Source: Deferribacteres bacterium
GTDB taxonomy: Bacteria; Zhuqueibacterota; Zhuqueibacteria; Zhuqueibacterales; Geothermadaptataceae
DNA: 64,000 nucleotides
Assembly: GCA_020633675.1 (NCBI GenBank)
Contig: JACKDE010000001.1
Span: forward strand, 310,001 to 374,000
Direction: 5' to 3'
This document shows, piece after piece, positions 55,909 through 63,938 of this stretch (positions are counted from its first letter, which is position 1; every line of letters starts with the position of its first letter). A program made the translations under genes and the position numbers. The notes under the pieces are model-generated. The model saw only the letters and a list, made by a program, of their open reading frames with translations. It had not been told where the DNA came from and did no database searches.

Positions 55909-56610
55909 TCATTGTAAAAACGAACGCCGCTTGATAAAAGCAAAATAACTCAAAATTGCGACGCTGGCCAGCACGGCATGCGCAGTTAACGTACCGTCAG
56001 CAGTTTGCAAAAACGGGTACAGAAAAATATCCTGTTGGTCGGCCGGATTGGTCAGCAAATCGGTGATACGCGCAGATTCAGCCATGATGATCACACCGAC
56101 GGCAGTCAAGAGCAGGCTCCGGTAGATGCGCCTGCTGTGAAAGCCGAGATCATGCCACATGACAAAAAGCAAGATGATCGCCAGCAATGCCGCATTCGCA
56201 AACAAGATATGCATCAGAGTATTGCCTGGCCGGGCAACATGCTCGATGCGGTAAAAAAGCAGCCAAATCAGCAGCAGAAAAAGCTGGAACAAGGCGACCA
56301 ACAGCAGCCTGGCGATACCTATTGTGCGCATCGATACCGGCAAACGGGCAAGCATCCGATCGCGTTTTTCTCTGCCGGTTTGCTCGCCGAAAATCACCAT
56401 GGCAATGAACAGCGCAACGGCAGTGCTGGCCATCAGGCTATACATGTCGCCGAACTGCGGCATGATGAAGCCGAATTTGATACCGGCAATTTGCTCGGTG
56501 CGATCCAGTCCCCAACTGAAGGCGAAGATTGCACAGAACAATCCGACCACGCCTGGAACAATCAGGCCGATCTTAAAATAGGCGATCTCTGTTTTGACAA
56601 GGCGCAACAT
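55909..56610 (-). CDS. ABC-2-like half permease, paralogue 6
   Basis: A 233-residue, six-helix protein. N-terminus MLRLVKTEIAYFK (Trp2 replaced by Leu); loop EKRDRMLARLPVSMRTIGIARLLL; tail IKRRSFLQ. Two bases separate it from paralogue 5, and GGAG lies eight bases before its ATG. Among the nine it has one of the closest matches to the loop consensus EKRxRxLAxLPxxxxxIGxAR. Confidence 0.8.
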   Translation of the reverse strand: MLRLVKTEIAYFKIGLIVPGVVGLFCAIFAFSWGLDRTEQIAGIKFGFIMPQFGDMYSLMASTAVALFIAMVIFGEQTGREKRDRMLARLPVSMRTIGIARLLLVALFQLFLLLIWLLFYRIEHVARPGNTLMHILFANAALLAIILLFVMWHDLGFHSRRIYRSLLLTAVGVIIMAESARITDLLTNPADQQDIFLYPFLQTADGTLTAHAVLASVAILSYFAFIKRRSFLQ

Positions 56611-56612
56611 GC

Positions 56613-57245
56613 TTAGGACTCCAGATAGGATTTTCGGCGTTCAAAAGCAATTTTTGCCATTAGCATAGAGAGCAGACCAGCGGCGAAACACAGCGCTTGC
56701 AGGAATTGAGCCCGCTCCACTTCGATCGGTGCAATCAAAATCGGAATGCCGATAAGCGCGACGGTAACCAAAAGCACTAGGGCAAACCAGTCTGCTTGTT
56801 TGCGCAGGCTGGCAAAAGACATGTGCGATGCCAGATCGTGCACAATGAAAAAGCATGAAAATCCCAGCAAGACCACGCCAGCAAACATCAATTCATCGAA
56901 AAGATCATTGGCGATGTGCATGCCAAATATGCTGGCGACACCATATAGCAGGAAGAACAACCCATAGTAAAAGCCGCAAGGCAAGGCATAGAGCAAAATG
57001 CGCGATAACGCAATCTGCCTGTTTGGCAGTGGCAGGATAGCCAATAGTCGGTCACGCTTTTCCATGCTGCGCAAAATGATCAGTTGCAGAATGGTGGCAA
57101 TCGACAATGAAAAGAAGATGATGTGCAGACCATCGTCCTCATTGCTGAGCTGATAATAAGCCGTATAGAGCAAGACAATCAGAACGACAACCGGCAACAG
57201 CACTCTGTATGTGTATCGAAGTTCTGCCAGAAAAATGGCAAACAT
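56613..57245 (-). CDS. ABC-2-like half permease, paralogue 5
   Basis: A 210-residue, six-helix protein. N-terminus MFAIFLAELRYTYR; loop EKRDRLLAILPLPNRQIALSRILL; tail ERRKSYLES. AGGA lies seven bases before the ATG. It lies nine bases after paralogue 4 and two before paralogue 6, so the three form a tight cistron group. Confidence 0.8.
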   Translation of the reverse strand: MFAIFLAELRYTYRVLLPVVVLIVLLYTAYYQLSNEDDGLHIIFFSLSIATILQLIILRSMEKRDRLLAILPLPNRQIALSRILLYALPCGFYYGLFFLLYGVASIFGMHIANDLFDELMFAGVVLLGFSCFFIVHDLASHMSFASLRKQADWFALVLLVTVALIGIPILIAPIEVERAQFLQALCFAAGLLSMLMAKIAFERRKSYLES

Positions 57246-57254
57246 GACTTGTTC

Positions 57255-57881
57255 CTAATCCAAATATGATGCACGTTTTTTAAACGTAACAATCGATAAA
57301 TAAAACAGCGAAAAGCTAAAGGGTATCAACAGAATAGCAAAAGTCTCTCCGATGTATTGATTGCTATTATACATCGTTGAAACCGCTCCAGCCAACAGAA
57401 TACAGAAAATGCAGAGCAGGACTGAAACGAAAATTTTGACCGCATTCATTTTTTTCTGCCGGAATTCCTGGATTGTGTCTCTTAATACAAAGAAAAACGC
57501 ATAAGCGATCAGACTTAAGCCAAGCAACATTAGCAATTCAAGCTCGCTCTCGCGCCAACCGGCTGCATTAGCAAAAATAAGCGCATGCAATGGAAAAAAT
57601 ACCAGGTAGAACGCAGCTAATGGCAACATGATTTGCATGACGCGCGCCACCGCAAGAGCACGTGCGGGCAACGGCAAAAGGCAGTGTAAACGATTGCGTT
57701 TTTCTCCATCTCTGGCATCCAACAGTGGTTTTAGCATAAAGATCGCTATAAGGGCCAAAAAGACATTTAATGCTTCAGCATGACTGATGAGCACATAAAT
57801 GGCAAAGCCGAATACAAACAGCAGCAGCGAGCCGTATTGGGGCCGGTAATAGCTTAGCTCGGTATAAAAAATATGCCACAT
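57255..57881 (-). CDS. ABC-2-like half permease, paralogue 4
   Basis: A 208-residue, six-helix protein. N-terminus MWHIFYTELSYYRP; loop EKRNRLHCLLPLPARALAVARVMQ; tail FKKRASYLD. The start at 57881 has AAGG seven bases upstream; a longer frame to 57941 begins with an unlikely charged leader. It lies 93 bp after the tiny protein at 57975. Confidence 0.78.
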   Translation of the reverse strand: MWHIFYTELSYYRPQYGSLLLFVFGFAIYVLISHAEALNVFLALIAIFMLKPLLDARDGEKRNRLHCLLPLPARALAVARVMQIMLPLAAFYLVFFPLHALIFANAAGWRESELELLMLLGLSLIAYAFFFVLRDTIQEFRQKKMNAVKIFVSVLLCIFCILLAGAVSTMYNSNQYIGETFAILLIPFSFSLFYLSIVTFKKRASYLD

Positions 57882-57974
57882 CGTACACCTTCTTTGGCAA
57901 ATTGAAGTGCCTCTGCTTTTGCCTTCCTTATCCGATGGCATGGAAATTTAAACTGCATTGCAAAATAGTCATGG

Positions 57975-58184
57975 CTACGGTTTGGAAGCATTGCTATGAG
58001 AGTCAATCGTCGTTGTTTTCCTGCGGTTGAACAGACCGCCAGCCAGGAATACGGCGAAAAACAACAGGCTCAAAGCGCCATCGGCATTCCTGTTGTCAAC
58101 AAATTGATAGATGGCTATGCCTAACGCGAAGAGACTCATTATGAAATACACAATGGCCAAATGGCGTTTGTTGAATTGTTTCAT
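57975..58184 (-). CDS. 69-residue two-helix membrane protein
   Basis: Sequence MKQFNKRHLAIVYFIMSLFALGIAIYQF continues into a second helix (LSLLFFAVFLAGGLF), then NRRKTTT. Both helices are flanked by basic residues. The start overlaps the preceding gene's stop by four bases (ATGA). No family recognised. The position inside the permease array suggests an accessory subunit, by inference. Confidence 0.6.
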   Translation of the reverse strand: MKQFNKRHLAIVYFIMSLFALGIAIYQFVDNRNADGALSLLFFAVFLAGGLFNRRKTTTIDSHSNASKP

Positions 58185-58375
58185 GACTCAACCTTTCTGC
58201 GCTTTCGCAACGCGACGAACAAGTAAACGATTTGAATAGCTGCCAGGATCAGAAGGCCAATACCAACATCGTTTTTCCATGATCCGACGTCTTCCGGTCG
58301 GATAAAAACCGTGTTCATCAAACCGATAATGATCAGTAATAGCGCTCTTGGCACGGCCGGATTTTGTTTCTTCAT
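58181..58375 (-). CDS. 64-residue two-helix membrane protein
   Basis: Sequence MKKQNPAVPRALLLIIIGLMNTVF, a short loop (RPEDVGSWKNDVG) and a second helix (IGLLILAAIQIVYLFVAL), ending KRRKVES. The start at 58375 has a weak GGA; a frame to 58396 adds seven residues. The pair with the next gene (ATGA overlap) points to a small two-subunit unit. No family recognised. Confidence 0.58.
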   Translation of the reverse strand: MKKQNPAVPRALLLIIIGLMNTVFIRPEDVGSWKNDVGIGLLILAAIQIVYLFVALRKRRKVES

Positions 58376-58411
58376 TTTCCAATTATCCCATGGCATTGAA
58401 CAGCAATTGAT

Positions 58412-59086
58412 TTATCGCAAGTAAGACTTCCGTTTGCTGTAGGTAAACAAGGTTGAATAAGCCAGCAGCAGACTCAATCCAAAAAATGCAAATATATGAG
58501 TTGCATTCGCCGGCGGATCGGTCAGCAGATTGATATAGTCGATTTTGGCGATGATCCAATGCAGACGACCTGTAGTTTTAGTCTGATAAATCCCATAAAA
58601 GAGCAGTGCATTGATCAGGAAAAAAGCAAAGATTGCGATCGATTTGAAGGCCTTCGCACTGAGAACGTGCGGCTGATCACCGAGTCTTCGCAAGTCATAG
58701 AATACAAAATAGAACGTGAAGCCGAGCAACATGATGGCCGGGTAGGCGAGCAATCGAATAGCATTTTCAGGGCTGCGCGTATGGAAAAGCCAATAGACCA
58801 AAAGATATCCAACCATCACTGCAAAGCTCGTCAGCAACACCACAACAATGCGCACCAAAGCAAGCTGCTGCGGGGAGATGGGAAGCCGCGCAAGCTGCAA
58901 TTCCCGCTTTTCCCGGTTACGAAAAATGCTCCAAAAAACTGTGGCCAGGTAGATCAAAATCAGGACATAGCCCTTCCGTTCACCGGCAATCATGAATTCG
59001 TAAAAACATAACAGCGGTACAAACGCCAGCACCGCGCCGAACAGCTTTTTGTTGTATTCGAATTCTGTTTTAATGATCAGCCACAT
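58412..59086 (-). CDS. ABC-2-like half permease, paralogue 3
   Basis: A 224-residue, six-helix protein. N-terminus MWLIIKTEFEYNKK; loop EKRELQLARLPISPQQLALVRIVV; tail YSKRKSYLR. Two consecutive ATGs occur; 59086 is chosen because most paralogues begin MW and GAG lies seven bases upstream. It lies 18 bp after paralogue 2. Confidence 0.8.
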   Translation of the reverse strand: MWLIIKTEFEYNKKLFGAVLAFVPLLCFYEFMIAGERKGYVLILIYLATVFWSIFRNREKRELQLARLPISPQQLALVRIVVVLLTSFAVMVGYLLVYWLFHTRSPENAIRLLAYPAIMLLGFTFYFVFYDLRRLGDQPHVLSAKAFKSIAIFAFFLINALLFYGIYQTKTTGRLHWIIAKIDYINLLTDPPANATHIFAFFGLSLLLAYSTLFTYSKRKSYLR

Positions 59087-59104
59087 CATTCTACTCAGTT
59101 AAAC

Positions 59105-59779
59105 TCATGACAAGTAACTGCGGCGATATTGAAAACTGAATAAACTCAGCACAGCAAAAAAGATGGATATCAGCCAAAATTGTATCAAGCCAGTGCCGTG
59201 GTGGGCTGCCGAGCGCCCCACTAAAAATTTCGCAATTACATCGAACCAGAGCGGCATAGCTCCGCCGTCTTGCACATACTTCATAGCGACGATGCCCAGC
59301 AAGCTCGTGAACACCAACAAAAGCATCAAGGCCATTCGCAATTTTTCTGATGTCAGACCCAACCTTCGCATTAAGCCGATCGACAGGTCTCGACAAACAT
59401 AATAGATTGAAAAGAGCGTGACCAGCAATCCTAAAAAAGCGAGTGGATTCGCTCGCTGTGTTGCTCGTTGCGGTCCAAATATATGTGTGATCACGAAATA
59501 AACCGCAACAATGGCCAGCCCGAGCACCAGGATGGTGAAAATGCGTGCCAGAGCGACGTACCGGCTTGCTATTGGCACAGATATCAATTGGTAGTCGCGA
59601 TGCTCGCGATTGCGCCCGACATTCCAGTTTTGCAGCAAAACAAAAATCATTAGTAGAATGATAAAGCCCGGTACATCCGGTTCCATAAACGCAAACGCAC
59701 TTATGGGAAAAATGAGCAAACACATGAACAGCAAAAGGCGCTGATTATAGTCGAGTTCAGCTTTAATAATGGACCACAT
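59105..59779 (-). CDS. ABC-2-like half permease, paralogue 2
   Basis: A 224-residue, six-helix protein. N-terminus MWSIIKAELDYNQR; loop EHRDYQLISVPIASRYVALARIF, a divergent form; tail FQYRRSYLS. AGGA lies seven bases before the ATG. It lies nine bases after paralogue 1. A second frame on the same strand at 59091-59723 is a shadow, with Cys- and Arg-rich sequence. Confidence 0.8.
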   Translation of the reverse strand: MWSIIKAELDYNQRLLLFMCLLIFPISAFAFMEPDVPGFIILLMIFVLLQNWNVGRNREHRDYQLISVPIASRYVALARIFTILVLGLAIVAVYFVITHIFGPQRATQRANPLAFLGLLVTLFSIYYVCRDLSIGLMRRLGLTSEKLRMALMLLLVFTSLLGIVAMKYVQDGGAMPLWFDVIAKFLVGRSAAHHGTGLIQFWLISIFFAVLSLFSFQYRRSYLS

Positions 59780-59788
59780 AGCTTTATC

Positions 59789-60439
59789 CTAAGCAGCAAA
59801 ATAAGATTTGCGCCGCATAAAAGCGGCTATGCTCACATGAAATAGAATTGGTATCGGCAGCAGACTCAGTAAAACTGGAATGATCGGCTTTTTGAACAAG
59901 AAAACGCCCCAATATGGCGCACTCTGCTGATTATAATAGATTAACGATGTCGTTACAAGCGTGGTCATAAGTAGCGCGTAGCTTGCAACCGATACCCAAA
60001 AAAGTGTGCGATATTTTCGATTCCTGATCGTGTGAATATCAGCGACAATCAGAGCGAGCGTATAAGCAATCAGTATCAGCGTATTGCCCAGCAAAACTGT
60101 CCATGACCGCAGATCTTCCGTCAGTGCTTTCCATGTCAGATGGTCCGGGGAATTGAGCACCAACAGCCCAAAGAAAACGAGGTAGAGAACGGTGATGCGC
60201 GCGAGCCCGATGGATTTGACAGGCAATGGCAGCCGCGCAAAATACTGGTTTCTTTTTTCCTCCTGGCTTTTGGTGTATATGACCGTGTAGGCGCCGAGGA
60301 AGACCATCCAGGCCATTTCGGAAAGATCGAATCGTTCGAAACCGAATTTTGTCGCATTCCCGAATAACGCCACTGTAATGCAGCCAAAGATGAGGATGAA
60401 TTTATGATAGCTTAGCTCGTTTTTAACGATTTGCCACAT
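59789..60439 (-). CDS. ABC-2-like half permease, paralogue 1
   Basis: A 216-residue, six-helix protein. N-terminus MWQIVKNELSYHKF; loop EEKRNQYFARLPLPVKSIGLARITVLYL; tail MRRKSYFAA. Its start overlaps the ATPase gene by 17 bases and lacks its own strong ribosome site, so it is probably translated by coupling to the ATPase. The loop matches the coupling-helix region of ABC-2 permeases, where EK(E/R)xxT...LLxxPlsRrei is usual. Confidence 0.82.
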   Translation of the reverse strand: MWQIVKNELSYHKFILIFGCITVALFGNATKFGFERFDLSEMAWMVFLGAYTVIYTKSQEEKRNQYFARLPLPVKSIGLARITVLYLVFFGLLVLNSPDHLTWKALTEDLRSWTVLLGNTLILIAYTLALIVADIHTIRNRKYRTLFWVSVASYALLMTTLVTTSLIYYNQQSAPYWGVFLFKKPIIPVLLSLLPIPILFHVSIAAFMRRKSYFAA

Positions 60440-61307
60440 TTTTCACATCTTTCAAAATTTGCACGGCAATCTCATCGATGCTCATGCGATTTTCCTGCAC
60501 GTTCTCAGCGCCCAGCGTCGAGAGGTTGCTCAGCGTTTTTTCGAAATTGCTGCTGATGACCTGATGGTCTCTACCTTCCTGTTTGTGGCTGACAACCGCA
60601 TCGAGCTGCAGGCTGTTGCCGTCGAATTGGAAGGTGATCTTACGCCAGAGATCCGTCAAATCTTCCTTGGCGTGGCGCTGTACCACATTGCCATTATGGA
60701 TAAATGCCAATTCATCTGCGAGCCGGCTGATGTCGGAAAGAATGTGCGTCGAATAAAAAATAGCGCGTTCGCCGTCTTCGAGCACGCTGAATAGCACGTC
60801 CAGCACTTCGGTGCGCACCACTGGGTCGAGTCCGGCTGTAGGCTCGTCCAGCAAAAGCAACTTAGGCTGGTGCGCCAGCGCCGAAATCAGCGACAGCTTG
60901 ACACGGTTTCCACTCGACAACTCTTTGGCTTTTTTATTGAGCGGAATTTCGAAGCGCCTGGCCAAATCAGCAACCAGCGCATCTGACCAGTTGGGATAAA
61001 ATTGCCGTAGAAACTTTAAATTACGTTCGCCGGACCAGTTCTCGTAAAACACATGCACATCGCCGACATACCCGATGTCGAGCTTCCACTCCGGTTTGTT
61101 GGGGTCGTTTGGCCGCCCGAAGACATGCATCTCGCCGGCATCTGCTTTCACCAACCCGACCAGGCAGTGCATGGTGGTCGACTTACCTGAACCGTTCGGC
61201 CCGATATAGCCGAGCACGGTGCCCGGCTCGAGCGCCAAATTGAGCGGCCCGAGCGAAAAGTCACCATAGTTTTTGATGACGTCCTTAAATTCGAATGCTT
61301 TTGGCAT
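60423..61307 (-). CDS. ABC transporter ATPase for the permease array
   Basis: A 294-residue ABC ATPase: Walker A GPNGSGKS (36-43), signature LSSGN (130-134, in place of LSGGQ), Walker B LLLLDEP and the D-loop AGLDP. A C-terminal ~80-residue extension follows (LDAVVSHKQEGRDHQVISSNFE). It is the only ATPase within the nine-permease run and overlaps paralogue 1 by 17 bases. The related ATPase at 62803 belongs to a separate, full-length permease, so the nine half-permeases presumably share this subunit or form several heteromers with it. Confidence 0.92.
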   Translation of the reverse strand: MPKAFEFKDVIKNYGDFSLGPLNLALEPGTVLGYIGPNGSGKSTTMHCLVGLVKADAGEMHVFGRPNDPNKPEWKLDIGYVGDVHVFYENWSGERNLKFLRQFYPNWSDALVADLARRFEIPLNKKAKELSSGNRVKLSLISALAHQPKLLLLDEPTAGLDPVVRTEVLDVLFSVLEDGERAIFYSTHILSDISRLADELAFIHNGNVVQRHAKEDLTDLWRKITFQFDGNSLQLDAVVSHKQEGRDHQVISSNFEKTLSNLSTLGAENVQENRMSIDEIAVQILKDVKNVANR

Positions 61308-61328
61308 TGCAAAGCTCCTTATGTTGAT

Positions 61329-61479
61329 GAAACTGGAAACTCGAAATGTGATACTTGTGTTTGTCTATTTTACGCTGTCGATGAATGCATTGAGTTTTGG
61401 ACTCAGTTTATTGATGATTTTGCTGAAATGTTCAACTCGTGCTGATTCAATATCCTTTCTCCGAACAGTTTCCAGTTTC
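61329..61479. repeat. Heptamer-based inverted repeat (AAACTGG-type)
   Basis: GAAACTGGAAACTCGAAAT at 61329-61347 and AGTTTCCAGTTTC at 61467-61479; the second is the exact reverse complement of the first 13 bases. The internal period is seven bases (AAACTGG/AAACTCG). It fills the gap between the two ABC units, ending six bases from the permease stop, and could form a long hairpin. Confidence 0.5.
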
Positions 61480-61484
61480 CAGGT

Positions 61485-62765
61485 TTAGTACCTCAACCAC
61501 TTCAGCACTTCCGGCAGCGTCGGACGCTTGCCGTACATCAAAATGCCTACCCTGAAAATTTTGCCAACCAGGTAAATCATTGCGGCGATAGCAACAATCA
61601 TTATGGCAAAGGAAAGCAAAATTTCGCCGAACGAGGGCGTTTCCACAACGATACGCGTGAACATCAGAATCGGAGAGAAGAAAGGAAAATGGGACAGCGC
61701 CACAGATGATGTTGCGTTCGGATTGCGAATCACAAACTGCATCAGAATGAGCGGAATAATCAGCAGCATAATGACAGGAAACTGCAATTGCTGTGCTTCT
61801 TCTTGCGAGTTGACGATCGCTCCGACAGCAGCGTAGAGCGTAGCGAACAAAATGTAGCCGAGGATAAAATAGACCACGAAGTAGACCAGAATGCTGGCAT
61901 CGATTTGCGGCATAGCCAGGCCAGCACTTTGGTCACCACCAAACATGCCGACAATTGCGCCGGCGTAGGCCGAAATGCCTGCAGCCGTCGCTGCCCATAG
62001 CAGAAATTGTGTCAGGCCGACCGAACCGATGCCGAGAATTTTGCCCGCCATCAAATGGAACGGCTTGATCGACGAAACCACCAGTTCCACCACCCTGGAC
62101 GATTTTTCTTCGGTTACCGCCTGCATCACTGTCGCGCCATAAGCAATCAGCGAGATGTACAGGAACATCACCAGCACGAACGTCAGGATAAAGGTTTGGC
62201 CGGCATCTTTTTGTTCTCCGCCATCTTTTCCAACGCGAAATGTTTCGAGGTTGACCCGCCTTGTCAGCTCGGAAACGAGTTCGGGGGAAAGCCCGCGCTC
62301 CCGCACCCGCGCCTCCTGGACGATGCTGGAGATCGCGTTGCGAAACTCCCTGTTTTGGTTGAAGTTGCTGACATTCTTGGCATAATATTCGACGTTGTTT
62401 TCCTGGAACACGTTTTCAGGAATCACCATCAAGCCATTCAGTTCGCCATTTTGGATTTCTGCGCGCAGCCGCTCTTCCTCAGCTTTGAGTTCGCCGGCTG
62501 AGACTTCAACCTGAAGGAGGTCATAAAGCCGCTCGCCGGAGGCTGTCGTATCGCCCAGGTTGGTTTCAAGTTCCGGGTAAATGACGTTGGTCATATCGAT
62601 CACAGCGATTTTTTGCTGGTCATCCGATTGGATGAGAGACAGCACGACCGGGGCAAAAACCATAATCAGGATAAACAAGGGCATCGCCACAGTGGCAATG
62701 ATAAAGCCTTTGCTTTTGATTCGCGTCAGGTATTCCCGTTTCATAACGGTTAGCATTTTGCTCAT
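61485..62765 (-). CDS. NatB-type full-length ABC permease
   Basis: A 426-residue ABC-2 permease. The start at 62765 (MSKMLTVMKREYLTRIKSKGF) has GGAG six bases upstream; a frame to 62837 overlaps the ATPase gene. TM1 (IIATVAMPLFILIMVFAPVVL) is followed by a large extracytoplasmic domain (~45-180) and five or six C-terminal helices (LTFVLVMFLYISLIAYGATVMQ onward). The coupling loop EEKSSRVVELVVSSIKPFHLMAGKILG is standard for ABC-2. With the ATPase at 62803 it forms a NatAB-type exporter (family members export Na+ or other solutes). It lies 37 bp after that ATPase. Confidence 0.9.
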   Translation of the reverse strand: MSKMLTVMKREYLTRIKSKGFIIATVAMPLFILIMVFAPVVLSLIQSDDQQKIAVIDMTNVIYPELETNLGDTTASGERLYDLLQVEVSAGELKAEEERLRAEIQNGELNGLMVIPENVFQENNVEYYAKNVSNFNQNREFRNAISSIVQEARVRERGLSPELVSELTRRVNLETFRVGKDGGEQKDAGQTFILTFVLVMFLYISLIAYGATVMQAVTEEKSSRVVELVVSSIKPFHLMAGKILGIGSVGLTQFLLWAATAAGISAYAGAIVGMFGGDQSAGLAMPQIDASILVYFVVYFILGYILFATLYAAVGAIVNSQEEAQQLQFPVIMLLIIPLILMQFVIRNPNATSSVALSHFPFFSPILMFTRIVVETPSFGEILLSFAIMIVAIAAMIYLVGKIFRVGILMYGKRPTLPEVLKWLRY

Positions 62766-62802
62766 TGTATTCTCCAGTTTTAAATTTGGCTTGGCCTTGG
62801 TG

Positions 62803-63699
62803 TCAGCCCTTCTTGACGGTTTCGATAAAAATCTCATTTAATGATGGTTCGACGATCTCGAAGCGCCTGAGTTGCGTGTGCTTCAACGCGTGCTGCGCGA
62901 GTTCCTGTGCTTTGCTCATGTCGCTCAGACGCACTTCGACATAATTTCCGTAAGCATCCACCTGTTCAACATAAGCGAGATTGTCGAGAAAGCCATTTTC
63001 GCCATCGTATTCAAGAATCACGTTGCGCTTGCCAAAGCCCTTCTTCACTTGAGCGAGTTGCCCTTCCAATACGCTCTGCCCTCTGTTGATCAGGCAAATG
63101 GCGTTGCAGAGCTTCTCGGCATGATCCATCAGGTGGGTCGAAAAGATCACGCAGCAGCCGGCATCGCGCATTTCCAGAATGGTGTTTTTCAACAACTCCA
63201 TGTTGACCGGGTCGAGGCCGGAGAACGGCTCGTCGAGGATAACCAGTTTGGGTTCGTGCAAGACAGTGGCGATGAACTGGATTTTTTGCTGGTTGCCTTT
63301 GCTGAGCTCTTCCGCCTTCTTGCCGATGTATTCTGTCATGTTAAAGCGTTCCAGCCAGGTCTGGCTGCGCTTTTTGGCTTCGCCAGGTGACATTCCTTTC
63401 AGCTCACCGAAGAATTGCAGAACATCTTCGATTTTCATTTTTCGGTACAAACCGCGCTCTTCCGGCAGATAACCAACCTGGTCGAGCATTTTTTGATTGT
63501 TGGGTTGGCCGTAAAGCAAGATCTCACCTGCGTCCTGAATGATAATTTGCATAATCATACGGATCGTGGTGGTCTTGCCGGCGCCGTTCGGACCCAAAAG
63601 TCCATAAATGGTGCCCGGCTCGACGCTGAGCGACAGGCCTTTGACAGCATGTACTTTGCCGAATGATTTTTTGACATCAGTCAATTGTAGGGCGAGCAT
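62803..63699 (-). CDS. NatA-type ABC transporter ATPase
   Basis: A 298-residue ATPase: Walker A GPNGAGKT (36-43), Q-loop region GYLPEERGLY, signature LSKGN (132-136), Walker B LVILDEP (152-158), D-loop SGLDP, and a C-terminal DUF4162-like domain (KKGFGKRNVILEYDGENGF). This is the composition of NatA-type subunits. AGGAGG lies four bases before the ATG. It precedes its permease by 37 bp and may head the same transcript as the permease array, although a repeat-rich gap (61308-61484) separates the units. Confidence 0.93.
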   Translation of the reverse strand: MLALQLTDVKKSFGKVHAVKGLSLSVEPGTIYGLLGPNGAGKTTTIRMIMQIIIQDAGEILLYGQPNNQKMLDQVGYLPEERGLYRKMKIEDVLQFFGELKGMSPGEAKKRSQTWLERFNMTEYIGKKAEELSKGNQQKIQFIATVLHEPKLVILDEPFSGLDPVNMELLKNTILEMRDAGCCVIFSTHLMDHAEKLCNAICLINRGQSVLEGQLAQVKKGFGKRNVILEYDGENGFLDNLAYVEQVDAYGNYVEVRLSDMSKAQELAQHALKHTQLRRFEIVEPSLNEIFIETVKKG

Positions 63700-63739
63700 G
63701 GTTCCTCCTGTATTAGATAATAGAGAGATGGTGTTCGTG

Positions 63740-63806
63740 ACTCGAAATTAGAAACTGGAAGGGGAACTGCAACATTCACGTTACCAGTTTCGAGTTTCAG
63801 ATTTCC
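63740..63806. repeat. Second heptamer-type repeat, imperfect inverted
   Basis: ACTCGAAATTAGAAACTGGAA at 63740-63760 and CCAGTTTCGAGTTTCAGATTT at 63784-63804. GAAACTGG and CCAGTTTC form 8-bp perfect arms. The words are the same as in the repeat at 61329, so the two are related; both sit directly upstream of an ABC ATPase gene. Confidence 0.45.
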
Positions 63807-63809
63807 AAG

Positions 63810-63938
63810 TCAATTTTCCCGTCCATTTTGTTTTAACGCAACTTCGATGGCTTCCCAAATATCGTCTTCAGTCAATCCTTCTTCGAGCGCAGCCTTGATA
63901 AGCGGCGCAAGGGCGTCAAAAAGTCTTTGCTTGGCCAT
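63810..63938 (-). CDS. 42-residue acidic helical protein
   Basis: A short gene with AAGGAG nine bases before its ATG. The product begins MAKQRLFDALAPLIK and ends AIEVALKQNGREN; an acidic helix (AALEEGLTEDDIWEAIE) is the main feature. No transmembrane segment or domain recognised. The pattern ALEEGLTEDDIWEAIE resembles small proteins of the DUF-type 'ALEEG' kind, but I cannot name a family. It lies upstream of the NatA-type gene, separated by the heptamer repeat. Confidence 0.55.
   Translation of the reverse strand: MAKQRLFDALAPLIKAALEEGLTEDDIWEAIEVALKQNGREN

Noticed and set aside
59091..59723. Second frame on the same strand as permease paralogue 2
   Set aside because: Cys/Arg-rich with no helices; paralogue 2 has the family N-terminus, loop and tail.
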